Source of the DNA: Taxillus chinensis
Taxonomy: Eukaryota > Streptophyta > Magnoliopsida > Santalales > Loranthaceae
Assembly: GCA_023512835.1 (NCBI GenBank)
Contig: CM042088.1
Span: 14,562,078 to 14,626,077, forward strand
Direction: 5' to 3'
Length of the DNA stretch: 64,000 nucleotides
The position numbers and the translations under genes were made by a program. Positions 23,156-34,023 of this stretch are shown piece by piece; positions within the stretch are counted from its first letter, which is position 1; each line of letters begins with the position of its first letter. The notes under the pieces were generated by a model. The model worked only from the letters and a program-made list of their open reading frames with translations. It ran no database searches and was not told the origin of the DNA.

Positions 23156-23330
23156 ACCCGGTGGCCGTGGAAGCCTGGGACTGTTTTGTGGAACCCGGTG
23201 GTTGTGGAAGCCCGGGACTGTTTTGTGGAACCCGGTGGTTGTGGAAGCCCGGGACCGTTTTGTGGGACCCGGTGGTTGTGGAAGCCTGGGACTGTTCTTG
23301 AAACCCGGTGGTTGTGGAAGCCCGGGAGTG
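23156..23330 (+). repeat. 37-bp minisatellite in the solo LTR, five units
   Basis: Unit of the form ACCCGGTGGTTGTGGAAGCC plus CGGGACTGTTTTGTGGA, starting at 23156, 23193, 23230, 23267 and 23302. Element C's 5' LTR has one unit (~35205) and its 3' LTR three (54156-54255). Open frames on either strand here come from the repeat and are not genes. Confidence 0.88.
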
Positions 23331-23817
23331 TTTATGTACCAGCCCATGTATGATTGTGTTTCGTTGTTATAGCCTGTAACTATATCTGGTGGAATGATTG
23401 TATCACGACACGCACTTGTACACAAGGCATGTAGATATTAGGTGCATGGGATGGGTTGGGGAGACATGATCCCTCTCGAGCTATGGTTGCTCACCCCTCC
23501 TACCATGTTGTTTTCTTTACAGGAACCTACAGGCGTTAGGTGGGACCCCAAGGTGGAAGACCTTATTTATTTTATTGTTTATGTTATTTTATTATGGGAA
23601 CTGATGTAACCCCAATGGGGATGGATTGAATAGAAGACTTTGTATTAAAGACTGATTTGGTTTGTGGACTACTTGATGGACTTTATTTTTCTTGAATGTG
23701 TTGTGAATGTTTAAAATGTTCAGTTCTTGGTTTGTATCCTAACCCCTTTGCCCTCCGTGTGGGTAAAAAGGGGAGTCACGTACCGGTTTCCTCGGGTTGG
23801 AAATCCGGGGCGTGACA

Positions 23818-26377
23818 CAAGGACTGAGCATAAAGTGCATCAGGAGTGATCATGGTATAGAATTTGATTTTTCATATATGAGATCATATTATTCTGAACA
23901 GGGCATTCAGCATGACTTCTCTGCGCCCAGAACTCCACAACAAAATGGGGTAGCTGAGCGCAAGAATCGTACTTTAGTCGAGGCTGGCAGATCTATGTTA
24001 GCAGGGGCAACGCTTCCTCTCGCCTATGGGTGAAGCCGTGTCCATCGCCTACTATGTTCGAAACGGAACTCTAATAAATAAATATACCATGAAAACACCC
24101 TATGAGATGTGGAGAGGACGAAAGCCTTCAATTTCACATTTCAGAGCTTTTGGGTGTACTTGCTATATATTGATAAATGGCAAAGAAATCCGGAATAAAT
24201 TTGAACCAAAATCGATGATGAGGATTTTTGTCGGGTACTCATTACATAGCAAGGCTTATCGGGTCTTCAATAGAAAACTTTTTAAAGTTGAAGAATCTAT
24301 CCATGTGACTTTTGATGAAGCTAATCTTGATTGGTCAAAAGTTGCTTCTTCAAGTTCTAATGTGTAGGTCCCAGAAAGCAACATCGATTACTTGAAGTTT
24401 ATGAATGTTCCTGATACACATTCTGACCAACCACGTGGCATCAACGAAGCACAAAGAAATTATATGGATGATGCTACGGATGACTCGGACTCAGGACTAC
24501 CGTTAAGCTCCGGACATACTCCTACGGATACCCAAAATTCCGGAGCACCTTCAAGTCCGTCCGGACCAGTTAACACTGAAAGAAACAGTGTTGAAGAACC
24601 ACCTAGTTCTACCGTACCTTCTAATACGGAAACATCTGGTCCGAAAGAAGCTCAACCAGCAAATACACCTGAACCCCCTAACTTGGCAGAGCTTCAAATT
24701 ATTCAAGATCAACCATCACATGCACAGAATTACAGATGGACCCGAAATCATCCCTCAGATCAAGTGATTGGTGATCCTACTGTTGGTGTAAGAACAAGAG
24801 CAGCCACCTCCAACATGAGTCTTTACTCGTGTTTTCTATCTCAAATAGAACCAAAGGTGGTAGATGAAGCTCTTCAGGATTCGAATTGGATAGAAGCCAT
24901 GCAAGAAGAGCTGAATCAATTTAAGAGAAATAATGTGTGGACTCTAGTACCAAGGCCTAAGTCTCAACAAGTCATAGGAGTTAAATGGGTGTTACAGAAC
25001 AAGCTTGATACGGATGGAATTGTAATCCTGAACAAAGCCAGACTGGTAACCAAAGGATATCATCAAGAAGAAGGAATAGACTATGATGAGACCTTTGCTC
25101 CGGTGGAAAGACTTGAGGCAATCCGAATGTTTCTGGCGTATGCTTCATATGAAAACTTCATAGTTTATCAAATGGATGTCAAGAGTGCATTCCTGAATGG
25201 AGATCTTCAGGAGGAGGTGTACGTTGAACAACCTCCAGGTTTCATTGAACCCAAGGCTGGACATCTGGTTTACAAACTAAGGAAAGCTTTGTATGGATTG
25301 AAGCAAGCTCCAAGAGCCTGGTACGACACACTTTCGGAATTCTTACTTGCGCACAACTTTCAAAAAGGGAAGATTGACACCACGCTATTCTTACGGAAAG
25401 AGAAAGGACATACTCTGATCGTACAGATATACGTGGATGATATCATTTTCGGATCAACTAATCCGAAACTTTGTGATGAATTCGCCAAGTTGATGACTGG
25501 CAAGTTTGAGATGAGTATGATAGGAGAACTGTCCTACTTCCTTGGGATCGAAGTCAAACAACTGAAGGAAGGGACCTTCATAAACCAAGCTAAGTATACT
25601 CGCGACTTAATCAAGAAGTTTGGTATGGAACGTTCGTCTCCCGTCAAAACTCCAATGCCAGTCAATGCCAAGTTAGACCCAGATGTTGATGGCAAATCAG
25701 TGAATGTGACTGAGTACAGAGGGATGATTCGATCCTTGCTGTATCTTACAGCAAGTTGCCTAGACATAATGTTTGCAACTTGTATCTGCGCAAGATATCA
25801 GGCGAATCCCAAAGAGTCACATATGCTTCATGTAAAATGGATATTAAGGTATCTCAAAGGGACAATTAATTTGGGACTCTGGTACCCACAAGAGTCCAAC
25901 TTCGCCTTATCCGGATATTCTGATGCTGATTTTGCCGGGTGTCGCATAGACAGGAAAAGCACCAGTGGTACATGCCAATTCCTTGGAAACAGATTGATCT
26001 CTTGGTTCAGTAAAAAGCAGAATTTCGTATCAACATCTACTGCTGAAGCGGAATATATAGCTGCTGGGAGTTGCTGCGCATAGCTTCTCTGGATGCAAAG
26101 TCAACTTACTGACTACGGCTTCAACATGACATCTGTTCCACTTTACTGTGACAATACCAGTGCTATTGCTATCAGCAATAATCCCATCATGCATCCAAAG
26201 ACAAAATATATTGAGGTCCGGCATCATTTCATTCGCGATCATGTTCTTAAAAAGCACATATCCCTGGAACATGTTGCTACTGAAGATCAACTGGCAGATA
26301 TACATACAAAGCCCCTACCTGATGTAAGTTTTTCTGAACTTCTTCTCAAATTAGGTATGCTTGACTTTTCTGCATAG
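23818..26377 (+). pseudogene. Copia integrase C-terminus, RT and RNase H, copy 1
   Basis: Resumes integrase (IKCIRSDHGIEFDF; TPQQNGVAERKNRTLVEAGR), then the Ser/Pro/Thr-rich connector, reverse transcriptase ([22 protein letters not shown]; the PPGF box; the catalytic box YVDDIIFG near 25430-25455) and copia RNase H ([30 protein letters not shown]-type C-terminal region) to TAG 26377. The RT frame is open for 563 codons from 24392. Breaks: a shift near 24025, TAG near 24366, and TAG at ~26081 inside RNase H. Together with the solo LTR insertion these make the polyprotein non-functional. Confidence 0.88.
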
Positions 26378-28077
26378 CTTCTCACCTGTTATCCATCAGT
26401 AGTTGTTTTCAGAACATGCATTATGCTTTTATTGATAGTAGTAAATACATACTGATCTTTATGATGATCATACTTACTGTTTAATATGCTTCATGCTTCT
26501 GATATTGATAGCAACTTCATAAATGGGAGGATGCTTGCGTTTCCCGACTGAAGTCATTTAAGCAAACATGATTAAAGTTTATATGATTAACCTCATTCTG
26601 GTTTCATGATCTTAATTTCCACTGATCACCACATGACAAATGCTTGTTCATTTAGATTACTCTATTAACATGTATTGTTGAAGAAATGAAATAAGTTAGC
26701 TCGGAATGTCTGGTGGATGAATACACAATCGCAGTCTAATAAGCTTCTGAAGTATAGTTTCCTAAAAGGATAGACCGTGCTGAATTTCTTTAATCCGGAA
26801 AGGTCTACCGAGAGGATTGCACAATCTACGGGGGAGAAAATGCTTTATAAATTATTCAAGTAATACCCCCGTATATGTCTCATGACCTCTTTCCTGGCTG
26901 TCTATTCGAGGGGGAGCCTTTCATTGAGAGGATTGAATGATCTACGGGGGAGCCTAAGCTTCATCTATTACCTAAGTAATATCCCCCTAATATGTCTCAG
27001 ATACTCCCTCCTCTGACCCTTTACTTCCGGATCTGACTGGACATGCATTGTTGAAACAGAATTGCGGCATGCTTAGATGTATTTTTTTTCTTCAACCATG
27101 CATTTTAATCGGATAATCAACTGCTTGCTTTTGACATGTGTCCACTTCCTCATTTTTCACTCATGAATCCTCGTTTGGTCAAATCATATGATTTTTAATT
27201 AATCTTAGCTACGTCGTTCAGCAGGACGGTTTCACTATGTTGACCTATATGAACTTGTGTATTTATTATCTGACATATGCCCTGATTCAGTCACATTGAT
27301 CATTCTCTAGTATGTATATGTCTATTTCATTCTTTGTAATGCATAAGTTCTGCTACTCATTAGTTCGGATTCTATAGCTCTTTACTGCCTATTTTCTCCT
27401 ATCCGTACTAATCCTTGCCTGTTAAGCTTTTGTACTTTTAGCTTATTTTTGTGAAGCTACAGGTTCAGATTTTCTTTGCACCCTTATCGATAAATCCAGT
27501 CCAGAGTCTTGGATTTGAAGTGTTGTGGTACTTCTCTTCTCTTCGACTTATTGACAGCAAAAGAATCTACTTCTCTTTAACCGCACTCTGTTACTACGGA
27601 CACGGTCTACTTTTCATCCGGATACTCGTCACACGACTATCGTTAATTCCGGATGATTGTCGGTTCATTCCTCCGGACTCCTGACACTGTCAAATTGTGA
27701 TAATCCATGTCTTATTATATATCGCGTGCTTTTGAGGAGGAATCATGATGATTCATTAAATGCATGTCTCAGGATGCTCACACTTCCCCGGAAGGCAAAT
27801 AGCTGTTACCCTTACTTGGTAATGCCGTCTCCACGTCATCTTTTAATTCGGAGGCGCATCGATATCAAGACTAATGACATCAGCCTGTCAAGTGGTTTAC
27901 TGTTTCACTCGCCACATTCCTAGACCCACTGACATTTACGGACTCGGTCTTATATATTCTGGTCATTCCTGCGAAGCACGAGTGTTACTCTTTTCAAATC
28001 CCTAAAACTCTCGTTGCTCCTTCAATCCCCAAAGACCTCGCCTTCCCTCTCGCCCTTCACCTTTCATCTATAATGGC
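26378..28077 (+). other. pol to ORF3 spacer of copia copy 1, with internal polypurine-like tracts
   Basis: No gene seen. Two related ~90-bp segments (about 26810-26895 and 26930-27010) each contain CTACGGGGGAG. A third tract, CGAGGGGGAGCC, lies near 26908. The run resembles the true polypurine tract TTGGGGGAGAT before the 3' LTR. The matching spacer of copy 2 (44837-46510) keeps these tracts as CTCCCCCGTAG. From ~27900 the sequence leads into ORF3 and may hold its leader; I found no convincing TATA box. Confidence 0.6.
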
Positions 28078-30386
28078 ACCCAGAACCTCTCTTTCCGGCG
28101 TCAATCCCGGCCATCTAGCCATGTACGACATTTTTGAAGGTCTTCCAATGGACTGGGGGACGTTTCTGTTCTGACTGCTGCAGACTGGACCCAAGAACCT
28201 TTCCTTCGGGCGCATCCTTAGCATTATCTTCCGGCATCTTCATCCGGACCATTTCACCCGCTCTGATGCTGTTTCATTTCCTCAGGCTTCTTACCTTCGC
28301 TATCTTAAGCCTGATGGGAACATGACAGCCCGTCGTCCCTCTACAGCTCTCCGCCCTCTCCCTGACACGGAACAACAAGGCAGTTCTGTTGGTGACCCCA
28401 CCGACATCCATGCCCCTGACGTCAGCTCTGCTCACCGGTCCTCCCGGATTCGGTCCGTTGCTGCACCCTCCATTTCTCGGGCCTCCCAGCATAGCGTCTG
28501 TGCCGAACCCTCCGAGGTTGCGGGGCCATCTCAGCGCAGTGCCCCTAGAGCTGTTTCTTCAGCCCCTTCTGCTGCGGATGTCCCCACTCCCTCCAATTCC
28601 GCTGTTGCTGCCGCGGTTGATACCGCCGTTGCTGCCGTCATTGCTGATGTCCCGGAATCTATTCCGGAAGCTCCTTTGCCTCCCCTACCTCAACCCCGAG
28701 ATTATCTTGACCATCTCTCCGCCGACACCTTAACGGACCTATCGCTCTGTTTCAGCCTTGCCCACACTGCCTCCATTCCTGACACCGATCTCCGGGTGTT
28801 TTACACTCGCCATACTCAATCCCCGGAGACCATGATCATCTGGAATTTAGACCAAGGCTTTCTTATGCCGGCCTCCATTCCAGATGTGTTGTTCCCTAAC
28901 CCCTCCATCCCGGTCCATGCCGCACGGAGTCCTTCCCCTGCTAAGGCTGGACCTTCTTCTCCTGCTGACGCCATTCCCGTTGTTGACCTATCTGGTCAAA
29001 GCGGGTCCGCTACTCCGGATGCCTGTGTTGCTCCGGATACCCCTTCTGCTGCTGCTGCTGATACTCCTACAGACTCCTCTGCCCAGCGCACTCCTGCTCC
29101 TGTTCATGCGAGGGAGTCCTCCAAAGCTCCTGAGTTGGTCCTTGGGCGTGCTTCTTTTGGCACGGTCCACTCCGACGCTGTGCTCTCCGCCCAGCTGGAC
29201 CGCCACACCCAAGCTCAAAGCGCCCAAATGTCTGCTATCGCCGCCAAGGTTGATGCTCTTGGCGCCCTACTCCTCTCCGCCCTCACCGACTCCTCCACCT
29301 CCATGGAACAGAAGATGGACCTAGTCGCCTCGTCCGTCCACTCCTTGTCTACCTCCTTCGCGAACCTAGCGCACACGATGGCTCGCCCTCCTGTTGCTCC
29401 CCGGCGATCTGCCAAACCGGGGGGAGAGAGTGTCATCTGATCCTTCTGCTCCTCCTGCATCACAAACCTCCACTCATGCTGAGAAGCGGCCAGCCTCTTC
29501 ATTGCTTCAGGGAGTTCAAATCCCCAAATGTAGCCGCTTCTCTAAGCCAAGCTCCTCGAGTGCAGCTCTTCCTCCATCCTCTCCATCCGCAGCTGACACC
29601 TTCCTCCCATCATATGCGGCGTGTGACCCTCTTGATGCGGACGGAAGCGTGCGTAAGGCAATGCTTTCCTATGTTGCGTCTTCTGCCGAGAGAAGATGTC
29701 TCTCTGACCTGTACCCCTTCTCCCCGGACGACATTCGGACCCTTCGTTCGGAGAAAGGCCTCTTTACAACAGACGACATTGACAACTTCTCTAGAGCTGC
29801 TAAAATGGAGATGAGGCTGTTTCCATCTCTGTACAAGGATGGCCACTTGTTTGAAGTTTTGCCGTGCTAGAATGAGGGCTATCTTCCCAGTATAGATATC
29901 ATTCAGTCCTTTATCGAAGGAACTGCTGAGGATAGCAAGCCATGGAGAACTCTCTCAACTATCCTCATTCCGTACCGGATCATGTCGCCACATTTCATGA
30001 TGGTTGTCTTTATGATTCAGTCCAAACAGATGATTCTGATTGATTCTCATCAAATTGTGGAGCAGTATGTAAGAAAGAATCAATGGGAACCACTGTGTCT
30101 TAGATTGACTAAAGCTGTGAAGAAAGCCGGATTATATAAAAAGTTGGGCATCACTCCTTTGAGACCAACTGAGAAGCTGAAGGCGACATTCCGGGGCAAG
30201 AAGCAAGTGCCACAACAGCCAGATGGAGATAGCTGCAGAGCCTTTGTATGTTACTTTATCAAGTCATTCTTAAGTGTGGACAAATCTTGGAGCCAACACA
30301 CCACTTATACGATGAAGCAGACAATGGAGCTTAGAGAGAAAGCAGCAACAATGATCTTCAAGTATAGTAAGCCTTATGTACCTTAA
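28078..30386 (+). pseudogene. ORF3 of copia copy 1: remnant transposon-protein domain, linker and C48-like peptidase
   Basis: ATG 28078 matches the start of copy 2's ORF3. About 0.4 kb is deleted after GHL, removing most of the first domain; reading resumes at MYDIFEGLPMDW. A long Ala/Pro/Ser-rich linker follows, then a heptad-like stretch (SAQMSAIAAKVDALGALL) and a basic patch (EKRPASS, IPKCSRF). The C48-like domain has His 29991-29993 (SPHFMMV), Asp 30042-30044 (LIDSH), Gln-Gln 30213-30218 and Cys 30234-30236 (GDSCRAFVCYF); Arg replaces the usual Gly after the Cys. Breaks: a shift at ~29430, TAG near 29868, and a further frame change before 29982. Family assignment rests on motif order and spacing. 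The linker has no resemblance to the gypsy linker. Confidence 0.72.
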
Positions 30387-30517
30387 TGAAAATTTTGTGT
30401 AAAGGCTGAATTGTATTCTGTTGCTGATAAATGAAAATGGTTGTGATGTGTATTCTGTATGCTATCTTTTTGCGCTGCTTACCAGATCAGATTACAAAGG
30501 GTTTGGGCATATCCATA

Positions 30518-30529
30518 ATTGGGGGAGAT
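30518..30529 (+). other. Polypurine tract before the 3' LTR of copia copy 1
   Basis: TTGGGGGAGAT lies directly before the LTR start TGTTGGATC at 30530, the normal site where plus-strand DNA synthesis is primed. Confidence 0.82.
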
Positions 30530-31961
30530 TGTTGGATCAAGCCCAGAATTTGGATCATGCTAATAAAGCCCTATGTAATTTGATTTGAGATCTTTTGTGT
30601 TTCTTTGATCATTGCAGAAGATATGTTATTAATCCGGAGATACACTCGTGAGAGCAAAGCTAAGGACAGGATACATAATCCTGATCCGGACAAGAGTGAG
30701 TGTCGTCAGACACTTGGTAAATAACCAAGTCACCAATACATACGAAATAAGGAACATTCGTGCAGACTAAGAACTTAAAAGCTACGGATTACGGAATCTG
30801 CTCTTAATATCTAAAACGGACTAAGTCAAACTGATGTGGAGTAAGAATCTTGGTCTATAAGGTCGCACGAAGTAAAAGAGTTGACACGAAGCTAAAAGTT
30901 AAGTCTTTCACTCAAGTGAACTAAAGTAAAGAAGACACGGAGTAAGGCATCCGAGTCTTCCATACATACGGAGTAAGAAAGTACTGATGCGGAATAAGGA
31001 CTCGAGTCCTTATTCGCACGGAGTAAGGAACTTAGATGCGGAGTAAGGAATCCGGACCACTCACTCATGCGGAGTAAGGATGTGCTAGTACGGAGTAAGC
31101 CATCCGATCCTTTAGACTCGCACGGAGTAAGAAACTTACATACAGAGTAAGGAACTTACATATGGAGTAAGGAACTTACATATTGAGTAAGGAAGCGCTG
31201 ATACGGAATAAGCACTCCGACCTTCTCATTCACACGGAGTAAGGAAGCGCTGACACGGACTAAGGATTCCAGTACCAAATAGATACGGAGTAAGCAACCA
31301 CTGACACAGAGTAAGGTTTTGAGCTTCATTAGCTACAGAGTAAGGAAAATTACACCGGACCAAGAAGATGCTGCTTCAACTTAACCACATTTAAGATTAT
31401 CAGCTCGTGGTGTCCCGATGTAATACAAACTTGTTGAGAACCTGAAGAATCTTACACGTGGATCACCCGGATATGTGGACACAACTTTAATTATATTTAG
31501 GAACTCACAAAGACACTTATACTCTTCAAACCCAAGATCTTGAGTTCCACAAACCGCAGCAGTCAAGGCAGAGAGACTACCGAGGAATAGTTAGTGCTGA
31601 ACGCATTCCGAAACTACAAGTTCCAAGGTTGTCTTTTAGGAATGTTTTTGTATAAATATTTATATTTGTATATGTAAACAAGTGTGCGAATAAGCCTAAA
31701 TCTATACTGTGTATGCACAAGAGTTCAAAGAGATAATATAGGCTAGAGTGTGAATCCTTTTGTAAACAGCGTGTAAAAGAGTCTTGCTTCTATTTTGTTG
31801 TATTTATCTTTTGATAATAAAACAAAATACTTCCACTATCTGGTTATCTTCCGCAGTGATTCTATCACTTAACTAGATAAGTGTTTGTGTCATAAGAGAA
31901 TATAGAGAGTTTGGATAAGAGCCTATTCACCCCCCCCCCTCTAGGCTCCAAGGGACCATCA
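30530..31961 (+). repeat. 3' LTR of copia copy 1
   Basis: 1432 bp, from TGTTGGATCAAG to GGGACCATCA. Contains the TACGGAGTAAGG array and ends with a poly-C tract (~31931-31940) and CTCTAGGCTCC. It is longer than the LTRs of copy 2 (1188 and 1210 bp), mainly because of a longer and less regular array. The next five bases are GTAAG; no matching left duplication can be seen because the 5' LTR is truncated. Confidence 0.9.
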
Positions 31962-32340
31962 GTAAGAATCCTTTTTCTTGTATTTTGTGTATTCCACGCT
32001 TTCAAAGAAAGAGACTAACTCCACTTTTTGTCATCAAGATTGAGAGAGATATATATTTTAAGTTTAGATTGTTGTGCGCCTAGTTGTCCATCCGACAGAC
32101 TGACTTCCCACCACTGGATATACGGGATATCAGGGGATGGGTTGATCTGCTCTGATTTGCAGATATGTTGCCCATGCTGCGCAGTTGCATGCCCATACTT
32201 GCGCAGTCGATCTTGGCCATTCATCCGTGGAAAATGGTTAATTGCACTTAATGTGACATTAACTGCACTCCAGCTGCTCGAGACGGCGCAGGCTTACTGT
32301 ACAAACCCTAGCTGAAGATATCGCTAAGTGAATATGCTTA
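31962..32340. other. Unassigned non-coding segment
   Basis: No gene recognised. A possible hairpin lies at 32177-32206 (CTGCGCA ... TGCGCAG around ~16 nt). It does not match elements A or B, so it does not simply resume the sequence interrupted by copia copy 1. Confidence 0.4.
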
Positions 32341-32399
32341 GGGTTTAAGTATGCCTTGAAGGTCGGTGCCTCGTAGGTTTGATGACTCGAAGGTTTCAG

Positions 32400-32940
32400 T
32401 TAGAGCTTGTTGAGGCTGCGGAAGTTTACTTCAGGCTTTAAAATGTTGATATCTACGAGTCTATGACTCACATATCTTCGAGTCTCCGAGGCAAGAGTTT
32501 GGTTAGATTTAGTTTGTTGTGTCACTCTATTAACTGTAAGTCTGCGACTCTATGAGTGTACGACTCTACGAGTCTGCGACTATCCTAATGGCTCTTAGAG
32601 TGACTTCTTCGAAGTGCGCCTAATTTACCCGTTGTTGCAGCTATGAGTCTACGACCCTCGGGTTTCTCAGCTTATTTTACTTGACTAAGAGGCTCTTCGA
32701 CTCTGCGAGTCTTTGACCTTGAAAACCTTCGACTCTACGAGTCTTAGACTTTACATTTCTTCCTTAGCCTTTCGCATTTGCTCATGTACTGAGTTTCCGT
32801 ATTCTATGAGTCTTCGACTCTACGGCTACGACCCTTCAGCTATTACTTTCTGCCTTCATGATCTTCGAATCTGTGATGTGTCTGACAAGTTCCTTAAATT
32901 ACTTGTATCCCTTGTGTCTACGACTCTACGACTCTTGCGT
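32400..32940. repeat. Cluster of degenerate GACTCTACGAGTC repeats
   Basis: About ten irregular copies of a short motif near CGACTCTACGAGTC (for example around 32565, 32700, 32735, 32815 and 32915). The core is itself an inverted repeat, GACTC-N3-GAGTC. Copies are spaced irregularly by 15-90 bp, unlike a normal microsatellite. Confidence 0.6.
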
Positions 32941-34018
32941 TCTTTGTTTCTGCCTTCTTCAATTCCTAACCCTTACACCCTAGCTCTTGTTCATTTGAGG
33001 CGACATTTATAATCTCTGACTTTCATAAAGAAAAAGAAGAAGAAGAAGAAACAATATACAAGCCTTGTGTTTACAATTTTTTGTGACATTTAAGCCCCAA
33101 TCTCTGGAAAAAAAAATAGTAACAAAATAATATGCTTATCTAGGTTCGTTATTGGATAGAGACACATCACTACTTTTTAAATCTTGTGAACTAGTACGAG
33201 AAACACAAGAAAGAGATGCATCTGTGATCATGTGCTTTTCAGTCTCAACAATCTAGTCTTCCTCGGTGGCATCTACTGTTAGTCCCAACATTCTCTCCCT
33301 TGTCACACATCGAACCACATCATAGGACACATATATGAAACTAAGTTGTCACCATGCGGGCCACATGAAATTTTCCTTGTAGCTCCCCCTCAACTTACAT
33401 CCTGATTGAGATTACACCAGTTCGATCACATGGGGACAAGGGTCTTTTTCCAAGGACAACTAGGCTCTAATATCACTTGTTAGGATCGAACCAAGAAGCA
33501 TGCCCGTCCGCATGTCACAATATTGTCTGTTTTGGGCTTGCCATATCAGCCCGCACGGTTTTAAAACGCATTGTAGCATATTCGGGCCAGCTTTACCTTA
33601 TTAACCTCCTTAGCCTTCCCCGCTTTCTTCCATGTGGGACACAATTTCCTAACATCCACCACCAGCCATGCCCAAACACCTTCTGTCCCTATCTTCCGAA
33701 CTCCTCCAGTTGCCATAATCACCACTGACGGCGAATGTGCATGGCTTGATGAAAGCTTACTTGAATTTTTTAAAAAACATTATTATTTAGGCCAATTAAG
33801 AGTATAAAGACAGTTAATGCCAATAGAGGCCATGTGATATGGACATGAAAATCTTAAAGCAGCTAAGGCTGCCACGTGTTATTTTATATAGAGTTTGAGC
33901 AATATAATGAATTTTTTATCCTATTTTTTGCCTCTTCTTTTCTTCTTTTTGGCAACCTTGAAGCTGTATTCTGGAAAATCTACGGTGCCGCTATGGTCTC
34001 AATAATTGTAGAGTTGGG
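32941..34018. other. Non-coding flank left of element C, with a plant interspersed-repeat-like segment
   Basis: No gene. A GAA-rich run lies at 33027-33050. The segment ~33465-33660 (CACTTGTTAGGATCGAACC, then CTGTTTTGGGCTTGCC, CACGGTTTTAAAACGC, ATGTGGGACACAATTTCC) resembles, from memory, a dispersed repeat found in many plant genomes. I saw no terminal repeats. 33770-34018 is AT-rich without recognised features. Confidence 0.4.
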
Positions 34019-34023
34019 TGAGC

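Larger units (their letters stand above)
22081..23817 (+). mobile_element. Solo LTR of element C's family inside copia integrase
   Basis: A 1737-bp insertion beginning TGTAAGGACCTG and ending CGGGGCGTGACA, with 5-bp target duplication CAAGG (22076-22080 and 23818-23822). It aligns with the LTRs of element C (34024-35754 and 53479-54779): the promoter region, GA run, 37-bp minisatellite and shared end. No internal sequence remains. Confidence 0.92.
17545..31961 (+). mobile_element. Copia copy 1: SIRE-like Ty1/copia retrotransposon with third ORF
   Basis: 5' LTR (truncated), Met-tRNA-type primer site, gag, protease, integrase, RT, RNase H, a 1.7-kb spacer, a third ORF with a C48-type domain, polypurine tract and 3' LTR. 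Domain order (integrase before RT) is that of Ty1/copia. The large size and extra ORF after pol suggest the SIRE/Maximus lineage. A solo LTR of another family sits in integrase (22081-23817). Confidence 0.9.

Noticed and set aside
22973..23425. Overlapping frames of 65-126 codons on both strands
   Set aside because: They arise from the 37-bp LTR minisatellite, a multiple-frame open repeat; no protein family resemblance.
28884..29324. Leu/Pro-rich frame overlapping copia ORF3
   Set aside because: Alternative frame of a GC-rich, low-complexity linker; no family resemblance.
33465..33660. A TRIM or SINE call for the dispersed-repeat-like segment
   Set aside because: No terminal repeats, primer site or Pol III boxes could be found; left as an unassigned repeat.
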